Assembly (NCBI RefSeq): GCF_963678425.1
Contig: NZ_OY782855.1
Span: 682,001-746,000, forward strand
Direction of reading: 5' to 3'
DNA from: an uncultured Bacteroides sp.
GTDB lineage: Bacteria > Bacteroidota > Bacteroidia > Bacteroidales > Bacteroidaceae
DNA: 64,000 nt
Below, piece by piece: positions 8,939 to 17,593 of this stretch. The notes under the pieces were generated by a model. That model had not been told where the DNA came from. It worked only from the letters and a program-made list of their open reading frames with translations, and ran no database searches. Every line of letters starts with the position of its first letter. Positions within the stretch are counted from its first letter, which is position 1. The position numbers and the translations under genes were made by a program.

Positions 8939-10038
8939 TTAATGGTTTTCAATGAATAGATTCCATTGATTTCAGTTATAACAGGCAAAGAAAGAGATTG
9001 AGCTTTTGTAAACTCAACACCATTGGAGTTGTCTGTTTCACCTTTACCCCATTGAGAAATACGAATACGTCCGTAATTAGAATAGGTTACCCCCGGCTCC
9101 TGTCTCAACTCATTGTCTGCATAGGCGTTTTTGATAAGACCAAGTTTACCAGAAGGAACAAAAACCATATTATCGGCATTCCATGGAGTATAATTAGTTA
9201 ACTTTCCGTTATTCTGAATACGGGTAGTTCTGCGGATCGTTTCGAAAACAGGAAAGTTATTTTGCTGCATAAACTCATTCAGGTTAGAGAGCAAAAGAGG
9301 AGTCGAAGACTTATCCTGACCAAACACAACAAGTTTCATCTTCTTATTGCGGAGGATGTAAGACAACTTACTTTGAGAAAGAAGAATCTTTTCAAAAGAT
9401 ACCTTATCCTGTGCAGCATCAAGAATACCTTGAAGATCTTCAAAGCAGTCTACAGTATCCTTATTAGCATCAGTCCATGAAGTAGTAACTGTAGCCTTGT
9501 TTTCAGATGGCATTTTATAATCAATAGTTCCCTTAACACCACCTTCAGGATTATTTGTTGCATCGAAAGTAAAAACACCTTCATTAGACAAAGCGCCCAA
9601 GAAAATAATATCCAATTTGGATTGAACAGAGTTCACAGCTCCATTGACGTTTTTCCACATCAGATTAATAAGCATCTGCGCTTTCTGGGCATCACCAATC
9701 ATTCTTGAATCGAGAATCTGCAGTACCTTACGGTATTCTTCAATTGTCATCGAGAAAGAAATAGAATGGTTAAGTACCTTTTGTTTCAAAGTCTCTAAGC
9801 CTTCTGTCCCCATTATAGGCTCCTTACCGTTACTCTCTAAGGTGGCCGCCGCTACACTCAGATTATAAGAACCGATAAGCTCCTCAAAGTTCAGACCAAT
9901 TGTGGGAGTATCCCAATCCAAATATCTTTCGTAGATATTTTGGTCAAACAATCTTTTTCTCAGCTCGGAGGCTGCATCTATACGAACTTGTACCTGCTTG
10001 GTCAGTTCTCCAAAAATAGAACTAAATAATAAACTCAT
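8935..10038 (-). CDS. Major capsid protein
   Basis: A 367-residue protein, the size of an HK97-fold capsid subunit, following a scaffold-like gene and a decoration-like gene and preceding connectors. It has an N-terminal helical arm ('ELTKQVQVRIDAASELRKRLF'), a central region with 'KILLSQSKLSYILRNKKMKLVVFG' and a C-terminal beta-rich part ('YGRIRISQWGKGETDNSNGVEFTKAQSLSLPVI'). The start ATG at 10038 is preceded by AAGGAGG at a good distance, an unusually strong Shine-Dalgarno for Bacteroidota, fitting a very highly translated structural gene. Confidence 0.85.
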   Translation of the reverse strand: MSLLFSSIFGELTKQVQVRIDAASELRKRLFDQNIYERYLDWDTPTIGLNFEELIGSYNLSVAAATLESNGKEPIMGTEGLETLKQKVLNHSISFSMTIEEYRKVLQILDSRMIGDAQKAQMLINLMWKNVNGAVNSVQSKLDIIFLGALSNEGVFTFDATNNPEGGVKGTIDYKMPSENKATVTTSWTDANKDTVDCFEDLQGILDAAQDKVSFEKILLSQSKLSYILRNKKMKLVVFGQDKSSTPLLLSNLNEFMQQNNFPVFETIRRTTRIQNNGKLTNYTPWNADNMVFVPSGKLGLIKNAYADNELRQEPGVTYSNYGRIRISQWGKGETDNSNGVEFTKAQSLSLPVITEINGIYSLKTIK

Positions 10039-10055
10039 TTTTTACCTCCTTACTG
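10039..10055 (-). promoter_or_regulatory. Strong Shine-Dalgarno before capsid gene
   Basis: The minus strand reads TAAGGAGGTAAAAA directly before the capsid ATG. It matches the anti-Shine-Dalgarno core nearly fully, while most other genes in this window show only A/T-rich leaders. It overlaps the stop codon of the upstream gene. Confidence 0.7.
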
Positions 10056-10670
10056 TTTTACGTACTTAATTGAATGATTGTTCTTTAATGAGAATCCTTC
10101 CAGCCATTCCGATGGAATAGGGTAAGCTACACTTTTAAGAATAAGCACGTCATATCCGGCAGATACAGTCTGAAAACCATTTAAAGAATACTCTTTGTTA
10201 GTCTCAATAACGGCATCAGGTACATAAAGAGGAACTGACGGAACAGCGGCTACTTCTCCGGCAGCGGGAACATAAGCTGAACATTCCTGCAAAAAATCAC
10301 CTTCAGCCAGACCTGTAATAGCAGCTGAGAGAGTAATCACATCATAATCACTATTTGATGTGTCAATAGATGAAACGGAAGGACTTAAATCATTCTTTCC
10401 TAATTTCATAACCACATCACCTGATTTCAAAAGAGAACCTTTCACTACACGAGGTTTTGTGGTAGTTCCTCCGGGTAAAACCTTAGCCACCTTAACCACT
10501 CCGGCTTCCATATTTTCAAAATCAATCTGTAAAGGAGTACCCTTTCTTAAAAGATCACCTTCAGCGAAAGTTTGTTTGAGCTTATAATCGCCCGGCAATA
10601 CTTTACATTCACCTCTCCAAAATACAGGAAAGTCACCTCCTATTCCATTTCCATTAAATTCTACACCCAT
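10050..10670 (-). CDS. Head decoration / head fiber-like protein
   Basis: A 206-residue beta-rich protein (MGVEFNGNGIGGDFPVFWRG). The first ~130 residues contain 'YKLKQTFAEGDLLRKGTPLQ' and 'VVKGSLLKSGDVVMKLGKNDL', repeating a short beta-hairpin pattern with small turns, as in capsid decoration or head fiber proteins. It lies between scaffold and capsid genes, which is common for such proteins in Bacteroides phages. No catalytic motif is visible, so a protease role is unlikely. Confidence 0.55.
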   Translation of the reverse strand: MGVEFNGNGIGGDFPVFWRGECKVLPGDYKLKQTFAEGDLLRKGTPLQIDFENMEAGVVKVAKVLPGGTTTKPRVVKGSLLKSGDVVMKLGKNDLSPSVSSIDTSNSDYDVITLSAAITGLAEGDFLQECSAYVPAAGEVAAVPSVPLYVPDAVIETNKEYSLNGFQTVSAGYDVLILKSVAYPIPSEWLEGFSLKNNHSIKYVKQ

Positions 10671-10687
10671 CTTATTAAATTTTTAAG

Positions 10688-11323
10688 TTAAGCATCTGGG
10701 AGATTCTTTGCCCAATCTGTTGCAAGCTCTTTGGCTTTATCTTCAGGTGTGGACAATGAAAATCCGCTATTACTACTCTCGAGTCCTGCGGTAACAATGT
10801 TTTGTTTTACAGAAGATAAATAGGAACTGATTGCTGCTTCATCTGCATCATCAGCAATAGTAAACCCCTCTTTCTGTCTCCAATCAGGTATACCGAGTTC
10901 TTTTGCTTTGTTGGAGATTAAATTCTGACGAGCCGTTTGCCTCTCTTTAGCTTCATAACCACTAAGTTTCTCAGTTAAAGGTTTCATTGCTAAGTCTATA
11001 CCAGCTTTTATTAAAGCTTGAATATCATCTCCTTTAGATTCCACTGGTTTTCCATCCCCGTTTTGCGGTGCAGCGTTTTGCGTAGCTTTCAACTCAGTTT
11101 CCTTATTTCTTGCGGCTTCAGCTGCCACACTATTGATATTTCCTTGGAATTCTTTAAGGACATTTACAAAAGGCGTGATAGCTGATTCAATTTGTGATTC
11201 ATCAGTGATTTTGTCAGCGATGATATCTACGTAGGCATTAAATGTCTGATCGTTAATACTGGTTTTGCCAGTATTGGGATCAACAACGCCTTTTTTAAGT
11301 GCTGATAAGATTTTGTCTTTCAT
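10688..11323 (-). CDS. Capsid scaffolding protein
   Basis: A 211-residue acidic, helical, low-complexity protein rich in A, K, E, D and Q, with a Pro/Gly linker near residue 85 ('APQNGDGKPVESKGDD') and no membrane segment. It precedes the decoration-like and capsid genes. Composition and place fit an internal scaffold removed before DNA packaging. It is the first gene of the capsid sub-operon; the 270 bp upstream contain a palindrome (11406-11427) and then the divergent lipoprotein gene. Confidence 0.7.
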   Translation of the reverse strand: MKDKILSALKKGVVDPNTGKTSINDQTFNAYVDIIADKITDESQIESAITPFVNVLKEFQGNINSVAAEAARNKETELKATQNAAPQNGDGKPVESKGDDIQALIKAGIDLAMKPLTEKLSGYEAKERQTARQNLISNKAKELGIPDWRQKEGFTIADDADEAAISSYLSSVKQNIVTAGLESSNSGFSLSTPEDKAKELATDWAKNLPDA

Positions 11324-11623
11324 ACTGAATAATTTCGTTCATTAATTTTTCAGTATAAAAGTACCCTATATGTGGGTGATAGTGAAGTTTTTAAGATGAG
11401 TAGACACGACAATGGATTTATTGTCGTAAAAGGAAGTAAAATGGCATAAAATGGATAATTCTAAATTACTGAATGCCACTAATATAAATTGTCCCAAATA
11501 ATCACAAATTTAATCATGTTAAATACATGATAAGGCAACATAGTTGCAAATTCCAATTTTGGCAATTATTAAATAAAAAAAATATTATTAATTTTGCTAT
11601 ACATAATTTTTACCCATATTAAA
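11324..11623. other. Divergent intergenic region between scaffold and lipoprotein genes
   Basis: About 300 bp with no gene. It holds the palindrome at 11406-11427 and, on the plus strand, a TAATTTTG box at 11589-11596 that fits the Bacteroidota -7 element (TAnnTTTG) for the lipoprotein gene starting at 11624. A clear -33 box at the right distance is not seen. Nothing else is recognisable. Confidence 0.4.
11406..11427. repeat. Hairpin, CGACAA/TTGTCG family copy 2
   Basis: ACGACAAT and ATTGTCGT form a perfect 8-bp inverted repeat around a 6-nt spacer, upstream of the scaffold gene on the minus strand. This is the most complete member of the three-copy family (others at 1357-1380 and 19655-19674). 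It could be a dimeric regulator's site or an RNA hairpin in the late leader. Confidence 0.55.
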
Positions 11624-12211
11624 ATGAAGAAACATAAACATTGCATATTTTGGCTTACAGCTTTTTCTTTTTGCATGATTGGATGTAATGGAGGTAGTAG
11701 TACAACATCTTCTCCCTCAAGTACAGCTAATGAAGAGTTACCAACAGATATAGCTGCCACTACAACTACCGGTTCGTCAGATACAGATAATTCACAAGTA
11801 GACGAAGATATTGCAGAAGATAATGTTCCTGAAAATAGTACAACTCATGTATGTGTTAATTGTAATGGAAGTGGATCTGTTATTTGGTCTGATGGCTCTA
11901 TGCAAACATGCCCTACATGTGGTGGAACTGGTATAATTAATGTACAACAAGTAATTAATGAAGTTAATTCTCAAATGAATGGGAATATAGGTATGAATCC
12001 AAGATCTGGGAGTTCATCTAGAAATCGAGAACAAATAATGCGTGATATCGATAAAATGACAAGAATGCTTAATGACAACAAAGCAACATTACAAAACCTT
12101 CAGGATCGAAATGAAAGTGTTACTTTATGGGCTAGTTATCAGAATATGATTAGCCAATGTGAAGAAAGAATAGATAATTTAAATTCTGAGCTTAATTCTG
12201 CATCTGAATAA
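11624..12211 (+). CDS. Lipoprotein with DnaJ-type zinc-finger motifs
   Basis: Starting at the ATG at 11624 the product has 195 residues. The N-terminus MKKHKHCIFWLTAFSFCMIGC is a lipoprotein signal with a lipobox ending at Cys21, then a Ser/Thr-rich, acidic linker. Residues ~92-120 contain 'CVNCNGSGSV' and 'CPTCGGTG', two CxxCxGxG units like those of the DnaJ cysteine-rich domain. The C-terminal part is a predicted coiled coil. The frame extends 10 codons upstream, but the signal peptide fixes the start at 11624. It is on the opposite strand to the structural genes around it and probably expressed in the lysogen (a phage cargo gene), displayed on the cell envelope. Confidence 0.75.
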   Translation: MKKHKHCIFWLTAFSFCMIGCNGGSSTTSSPSSTANEELPTDIAATTTTGSSDTDNSQVDEDIAEDNVPENSTTHVCVNCNGSGSVIWSDGSMQTCPTCGGTGIINVQQVINEVNSQMNGNIGMNPRSGSSSRNREQIMRDIDKMTRMLNDNKATLQNLQDRNESVTLWASYQNMISQCEERIDNLNSELNSASE

Positions 12212-12273
12212 GCAAAAAGAGGCGGAGATTATTTCCACTTAATTTGCTCAGAATATTCTTTGTTCATTAGTCC

Positions 12274-12639
12274 TCATACTCCCAACACAATATGAGGATC
12301 TATATTCAATTTTTTACTGATATCTCTGGCAACTTTCAAAGTTGGCTCACTCTTTCCTGATAAATATTCGCTAATCCGTGATGGGCTAATATTTAAAAGT
12401 TCAGAAAGTTTATTCTGATTAAGTCCTAATTCGTACATACGAAGCTTAATTACTTCCATCAAAGAAGGCTTTTTAATCGGATAGTGTTCATCATCATAAT
12501 CAGCTACAAGATTAGAAAGAAGCTCTAATTCTATTAGATTTTTATCATCTAACGGAGTATTATCATCTACAAGGGGAAGAAGTTCTTCTATTCTTTCCAT
12601 TGTCGCTTTATAAGCTATTTCAGTTGTTATCTTTGCCAT
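12274..12639 (-). CDS. higA: HigA-like antitoxin, XRE-family helix-turn-helix
   Basis: A 121-residue protein. The C-terminal half (residues ~62-118) is an XRE helix-turn-helix: 'VIKLRMYELGLNQNKLSELLNISPSRISEYLSGKSEPTLKVARDISKKLNID'. The N-terminal acidic helix pair would wrap the toxin. It follows the toxin gene by 4 bp, the inverted toxin-first order typical of HigBA, and it likely represses its own operon. The pair sits inside the phage structural module. Confidence 0.85.
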   Translation of the reverse strand: MAKITTEIAYKATMERIEELLPLVDDNTPLDDKNLIELELLSNLVADYDDEHYPIKKPSLMEVIKLRMYELGLNQNKLSELLNISPSRISEYLSGKSEPTLKVARDISKKLNIDPHIVLGV

Positions 12640-12643
12640 AATC

Positions 12644-12937
12644 TTATATTTTAGTACTATCTATTTTATCATACTCACTATGTGTACCAACAAAACGAAT
12701 ATAGACCATTTTAATTTTGAACTTTATCACTGCGACTAACCTGTAATCATTACCCTTTATATTGAAAATATAATGCTGATTGCCTACGCTATCAACAGTA
12801 TTAAATGTTTCTTTAACATCAGCAGCACAATCCCAATCCGCTCTATTCGTTTTATCAAACCATTCTTCAAGTGCTGTTTCTGCATCAGCATGCTTTCTGT
12901 AAAATATTACTAAAGTTCTATGTGCGATAATCCTCAT
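12644..12937 (-). CDS. higB: HigB-like toxin (RelE/ParE-fold mRNA interferase)
   Basis: A 97-residue basic protein starting MRIIAHRTLVIFYRKHADAE, with 'ADVKETFNTVDSVGNQHYIFNIKGNDYRLVAVIKFKIKMVYIRFVGTHSEYDKI'. The run NxxGNxYRLVxxI..KxxYIRFVGTHxEYD is the hallmark of the HigB family, ribosome-dependent mRNA endonucleases. The partner antitoxin gene follows 4 bp later. Likely function is prophage stabilisation or abortive defence. Confidence 0.9.
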   Translation of the reverse strand: MRIIAHRTLVIFYRKHADAETALEEWFDKTNRADWDCAADVKETFNTVDSVGNQHYIFNIKGNDYRLVAVIKFKIKMVYIRFVGTHSEYDKIDSTKI

Positions 12938-13069
12938 TGCTATTAATATTTAATGCAAATATAACACTTTATTTTTGCATTTCAAAAATATATTCTATTT
13001 TTTAGAAATAAACAGTGTTAATATTTAATTGTTAGATAGTTAAGAATAATAATTAGACCTAAAAACGAT

Positions 13070-14053
13070 TTAAAATAGATGCAGGTTGTCAGTGAACCAA
13101 TCAGGGAGTGATCTTTCAGCACTTTCACGGTTCTCACCAAACCATTTAGTGAAGTTCTTTGGCATTGAAGGCTGTGCATACTTAGGTTTTTCTCCATTCT
13201 TAGGCTTTTCACTGAGCTTATCAAAGTTAGTCAAAGAGATAACGACGGGTGTACATATACACCTGCAGGAGATATGCCATCCGGTGAATTTGAATTCTTT
13301 CGGATACCTTCCAGCCAACAGTCCACAAAGAGGACAGACACCTTTAGATCTGGTTGGTGTAATATCAAAGCCTACCACGAAATCGAGCTGGCGCCATCTG
13401 ATCCAGTCCGCTTCACGATAGGCTTTGTTTATCTCATGGCCAGCTAAACGTAAGGCATTCTTATACGAAGAGCGATAAACTCCTTGCCCGGGATGATACG
13501 ACAAAGCATTCTTTGATGTTACCAGATTCCCATTTCTGCGTATTCGCCTGTAAAGAGAATCCGGATTATTAAGTAATCCTCTTATTTCCCTGCTGAGAGT
13601 CTGTGCACTCATGCCTTCTGTTATAGCTGTCTGAATTGCCTGTTCTAATTGAGTCTTAAATTCGCCCTGAATGTTCCAGATACGGTCTGATACTCTTAGC
13701 CCTCTAACCTTTCTAGTCTGGAAGGCTTTCAGTGCTTCCAAGTTTCTCTGAGTATATGCTTTAGGCGAATTCTTGAATAGTCCGGCTACAAGTTCATCAT
13801 TCTTTCTGCTTGAAATATCCCATGAATCTCTAATGCCGTTTTGAATAGTAATGATAATCTTCTTCCCGCCATCACTTAGCCTCTTTTCCACTCGTCTTCT
13901 GAGTGAAGGAAAACGATCAAAGGAGAATGCCCCCGATACATAAACACCCGTTGCCATGGCTGCAATATCTGCAATCATGGCATCATACAGATTATTAATC
14001 TCATTGATATAGTAGTCTATACTTGAGAGGTGTTGTTTATCGTAGGTATTCAT
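13070..14053 (-). CDS. Minor head protein (SPP1 gp7 / Mu F-like)
   Basis: A 327-residue protein with the head-morphogenesis domain: 'ALRLAGHEINKAYREADWIRW' near residue 205 and a Cys/His cluster 'GVCPLCGLLAGRYP' followed by 'WHISCRCICTPVVI', a probable zinc site. It lies next to the portal gene, as in SPP1 and Mu-like head modules, where the protein enters the prohead with the portal. The gap between this gene and the scaffold gene is filled by the lipoprotein and HigBA cargo. Confidence 0.85.
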   Translation of the reverse strand: MNTYDKQHLSSIDYYINEINNLYDAMIADIAAMATGVYVSGAFSFDRFPSLRRRVEKRLSDGGKKIIITIQNGIRDSWDISSRKNDELVAGLFKNSPKAYTQRNLEALKAFQTRKVRGLRVSDRIWNIQGEFKTQLEQAIQTAITEGMSAQTLSREIRGLLNNPDSLYRRIRRNGNLVTSKNALSYHPGQGVYRSSYKNALRLAGHEINKAYREADWIRWRQLDFVVGFDITPTRSKGVCPLCGLLAGRYPKEFKFTGWHISCRCICTPVVISLTNFDKLSEKPKNGEKPKYAQPSMPKNFTKWFGENRESAERSLPDWFTDNLHLF

Positions 14054-14299
14054 TTCAATTTATTTATAAGCATCTTTGTTTTAACGGTAATATACAAATA
14101 TGCAAAGTACCATTTTCTAATTTTTATTCTAAAACAAAGATGCGTACCTTCCGAATATGACTCCATTTTGAAGAATATTTTTCTTAATTTCATATTTTTC
14201 ATATATTTACTTTGGTGTTAAATTTAATTCTGTAAAATACTGGGATATTAGCTATATTTGAAATTATATTTTACTCCATTAAATAGATAATTAATAACA

Positions 14300-15709
14300 T
14301 TATGCTACCTCAGACATAGGAAATGCACTCTCCTGAGACTTACGTTTCTGATCTTCTATGATCCTTGCAATCTCAGCTTTAGGATCGGAAGTAAAACCAA
14401 GCATTGAAACAGCCTGTTCAAGAGATAACACCCCACTTACATAGGCATCCGCAACAACCTGAATTTTCTTGTCCAGATCTTCCCCAAATGGTTCTGTAAA
14501 TTCATGTTTTATATCGAGTTTAGAAAGCTGGTCTCTTAATGGGATATGAGTAACATTCATCATAATCGAAAGAATAAGATTCTTTTCTCTATCTACGTTA
14601 ATATCATAGACTTCAAGCCTGTTATCTCTTTTAATATAACCTACAATCAAAGCTCTTCTTAGAGCTTCACCGGATAATGTACCCATACCTGACATGTTCT
14701 CATAGGAGAAATCTGGGGTGAACGTATCCATGAGAATAGATTCTTTCAAGACTTTCTTTTCGCTGTCCTTCATATCGGAAGCCGTAGGAGGTGCAACATA
14801 TTCAAAACTACTGTCTTTACCCGTTAATTGAATCACCTTGCCTATTGAATCAGGATCGGCCAAACCTTTTAAAACATCTGCAGTAGCCTTGGCCATTGGG
14901 TCGGCAAAGTAATTGTTTGTATCTCCTGCCCTGCTATCTACCTCTTCATCCCTGTCAATTCTATGTTCTGAGCCTTCCCACTCTTTGGGTTGCTGATAAT
15001 AGATGACATTAATCTTTCCTGTTGGATTAACTATAGGGGTTACATCCCATCCGAGTTTCAATTTCTTGCACCGGTAAATAATAGAGGGCGTTTCTATATC
15101 GAAATGCTCAACCGTGGTAGTTCCTTCTTTCAGATAATAGCCGTATCCAAAGGCTATCATGTTTTTGTATTGATCAAAGAGAGGTCTTAAAGTATATCCT
15201 TCTGATTTAGATAAAACGACAACTTTTACTTTAGGTAAATTATTCTCATCTTTGTAAAGATGGTATAGTTTGGCACTTTCTGTCTCCGCTCCGGCCAGCC
15301 TCTTTGCCTGTCTCATGGTTACATTGAATCTCGTGTCTTTTAAGAACTCCTTAAAAGCGGTAAATGCATCATTATTTTCATCAACATTCTCCATCTCCCA
15401 TTTAATTGGTTTGGCCAAAAGAAAAAACAAGGCTATTTCATTGATATATCTCTGCCAGCTTCTGGGTAGCTTCTGTACTTTATAAGGCTCTTTTCCTTTA
15501 CGGAGCTTATCCTTACGGTGCATGACCTTATGCTCTTTAGGATCATACTCTAAAAGAGCTTTTGTAACCTCTTTATCCCTGTTCTGGAACAAGTTCATGG
15601 CTGCACTTATATCCTTGTCTGTCAGAAGCTGATTCAAGTCTCTTTCAACCCCTAGTCCGTTTAATGTAGTGTTCTTTATTACACTAAAAATGCCTTCTAT
15701 CCAATTCAT
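14300..15709 (-). CDS. Portal protein (SPP1 gp6-like)
   Basis: A 469-residue protein, normal size for a portal subunit. It has the N-terminal 'VMHRKDKLRKGKEPYKVQKLPRSWQRYINE' region, the conserved 'LAGAETESAKLYHLYKD', the beta-rich wing, and 'PDFSYENMSGMGTLSGEALRRALIVGY' typical of SPP1-type portals, followed by the crown region. Twelve subunits would form the DNA-entry ring on the head. The stop of the large terminase gene lies 11 bp upstream of its start. Confidence 0.9.
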   Translation of the reverse strand: MNWIEGIFSVIKNTTLNGLGVERDLNQLLTDKDISAAMNLFQNRDKEVTKALLEYDPKEHKVMHRKDKLRKGKEPYKVQKLPRSWQRYINEIALFFLLAKPIKWEMENVDENNDAFTAFKEFLKDTRFNVTMRQAKRLAGAETESAKLYHLYKDENNLPKVKVVVLSKSEGYTLRPLFDQYKNMIAFGYGYYLKEGTTTVEHFDIETPSIIYRCKKLKLGWDVTPIVNPTGKINVIYYQQPKEWEGSEHRIDRDEEVDSRAGDTNNYFADPMAKATADVLKGLADPDSIGKVIQLTGKDSSFEYVAPPTASDMKDSEKKVLKESILMDTFTPDFSYENMSGMGTLSGEALRRALIVGYIKRDNRLEVYDINVDREKNLILSIMMNVTHIPLRDQLSKLDIKHEFTEPFGEDLDKKIQVVADAYVSGVLSLEQAVSMLGFTSDPKAEIARIIEDQKRKSQESAFPMSEVA

Positions 15710-15720
15710 AATATCATCTT

Positions 15721-16977
15721 TTAAAATATACCTAAATCATCTTTATCGTAATCCTTACTGATTAGAATCTTACCTAAGATTTCACCCAAAACCCAATATC
15801 TTACTGCATCTATCCCATGGTTCCATTTATCTATAGGCTGATTAATATAGTTCCCGTCTTTATCTTTATCCCATGCGTAGTTTCTGAACTCTTCAAGAAG
15901 ATTGTAAGACCTTCTGGTCACTTTGATATTTAGCTCAAGCATTTTATTTATTCCTGCCAGAATAGAGCCTTGAAACTTGTCTACCGGATAAATGAGTATT
16001 CCCCCAAGCTTTATTTCATCAATCAGTCGGGGATCGGCACTCTCTGAAATCACCTTTTGATCATGGAGTTTTAACAGATCTATTATCTCTCCGGTTAGCA
16101 TGTGTGTCTTGTAGCACAATTCATCTAGGTAAAGGTCATTATCCAGTAACCCGCAATCTATTATTGCTGTAGGATCATTTGTATAACCCCAATCAGCCCC
16201 TATGCCTCTCTTTTTAACCCAATGAGGAATTTCATCTACTATCTCAATCTTTTTGAAGATCACTCCCTCTGCTATGTCGGCCCATTGCCCCATGAATATA
16301 TGAGCGTATTTCTTTGGGTTCTCAATCTTCATATTCCTTGCTTCATCAAGGAACTCTTTACTTAAATTATCTTGGTTATCTAAATATGATGTGTGAATAT
16401 GCAAAACATTCGGGTGTGTGCTGATCTGTACGTCTGCCCCGTCTATGTTCACAATCTTGTGTGTGTGTTCAATATACTTCTTGTAAATGAAGTGGTTCAC
16501 ATCCGAGGGGTTCATAATGATGATTACCCTGTTCTGTATTCCCTTTTGACGAATAGAAAGCATGATCTTTTCAAAATCTTCTTCACTCACCCACTCTTCC
16601 GCTTCATCACAAACAAACGTAGTCAAACCCTTTATGGATTTTAATTTGGCTGTCTGGTTCCCGGATGAGGTCTTTATACCACGGAACATAATTGAGCTCC
16701 CTGAATAGGTATTATTAATATCCGACTTTGTGACATCGAAGAATTTCTGTGATCCATCTAGCTCTATCTTTTCATTAAATTCTGGAATGATGGAAATACC
16801 CGCCGAAGTCATTGTATAACGAGAATAAAGAACGACGTGTCCTTTCTCAAAAGTAAGCCTCTCTATGAACGTAGAAGCATTGAATGATTTCCCACTACCA
16901 CGCCCTCCCGTGATTAGAATAACAAATTTATCCTTATTGGTGTAAAGCGGATCATATATGGGTTGAGTACAAATCAT
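15721..16977 (-). CDS. Terminase large subunit
   Basis: A 418-residue packaging motor. Walker A is GGRGSGKS at residues 24-31, Walker B is TFVCDEAEE with D124/E125, and a coupling region 'VIIIMNPSD' follows. The C-terminal nuclease domain starts with 'GADWGYTNDPTA' (Asp262), continuing with 'ESADPRLIDEI' and 'HGIDAVRYWV', giving the acidic residues of an RNase H-fold nuclease. It resembles the PBSX/Terminase_3 group. The gene overlaps the small subunit gene by 4 nt. Confidence 0.95.
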   Translation of the reverse strand: MICTQPIYDPLYTNKDKFVILITGGRGSGKSFNASTFIERLTFEKGHVVLYSRYTMTSAGISIIPEFNEKIELDGSQKFFDVTKSDINNTYSGSSIMFRGIKTSSGNQTAKLKSIKGLTTFVCDEAEEWVSEEDFEKIMLSIRQKGIQNRVIIIMNPSDVNHFIYKKYIEHTHKIVNIDGADVQISTHPNVLHIHTSYLDNQDNLSKEFLDEARNMKIENPKKYAHIFMGQWADIAEGVIFKKIEIVDEIPHWVKKRGIGADWGYTNDPTAIIDCGLLDNDLYLDELCYKTHMLTGEIIDLLKLHDQKVISESADPRLIDEIKLGGILIYPVDKFQGSILAGINKMLELNIKVTRRSYNLLEEFRNYAWDKDKDGNYINQPIDKWNHGIDAVRYWVLGEILGKILISKDYDKDDLGIF

Positions 16978-17591
16978 TTATTCTTTGCTTTTATCCACTC
17001 TTCTACGGAGATACTGCCTTTTATATCGTTTCCGTTGGTAGTTACGTCTATGTTATCCCCAAAACCATAGTTTCTACCTACTGTTTGAAGATAAAACCTG
17101 TTCATATTTGAATCAGGGCGTTCTATCCACCCTTTAAAATTCCCCTTTTCGTCTTTTTCGGCTATTCCTTGAGCCAATATTCTTCCCGTTGCGTTAATGT
17201 TGCTTATGAACTTCAAATTTGCATCATCAAATACATTCTGGAATTCTTCGTTTTCTCGCATCCATACTTTTACAGTGTTCCATGAGACACCAAAGTACTT
17301 CGCTATCCTATACCTGTCAGCACTAAACTTATCACATATCTCTGAGAATAGTGCAGCACTTGGAACTTCATTCAGTTTTTCACGCGCATGCGTGCGGGCG
17401 TCGTCCAACGTATTACTTAACTTACTTAATTCACCTTTTTTGGTATAGAATTTTTCTGCTGAAAGCCCTATCTTCTGGGCAATCTCCTTATCGTTATATC
17501 CTTTGAAAGCAAGGTCATAAATTGACTTCAAAAACTCTTCGCTTTCATAGTCATATTTGGGCTTTCTTCCTACCTTTGCTTTCTTCTCCAT
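16974..17591 (-). CDS. Terminase small subunit
   Basis: From ATG 17591 the product has 205 residues (MEKKAKVGRKPKYDYESEEFLKSIYDLAFKGYNDKEIAQKIGLS). It carries two helix-turn-helix-like segments: 'YNDKEIAQKIGLSAEKFYTKK' and 'ADRYRIAKYFGVSWNTVKVW'. It would bind the packaging site on phage DNA and recruit the large subunit, whose gene follows with a 4-nt overlap. The ATG at 17591 is 2 bp after the stop of the ParB-like gene and behind GAAAGGG, so it is preferred over an in-frame start at 17624. Confidence 0.85.
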   Translation of the reverse strand: MEKKAKVGRKPKYDYESEEFLKSIYDLAFKGYNDKEIAQKIGLSAEKFYTKKGELSKLSNTLDDARTHAREKLNEVPSAALFSEICDKFSADRYRIAKYFGVSWNTVKVWMRENEEFQNVFDDANLKFISNINATGRILAQGIAEKDEKGNFKGWIERPDSNMNRFYLQTVGRNYGFGDNIDVTTNGNDIKGSISVEEWIKAKNK

Positions 17592-17593
17592 CA

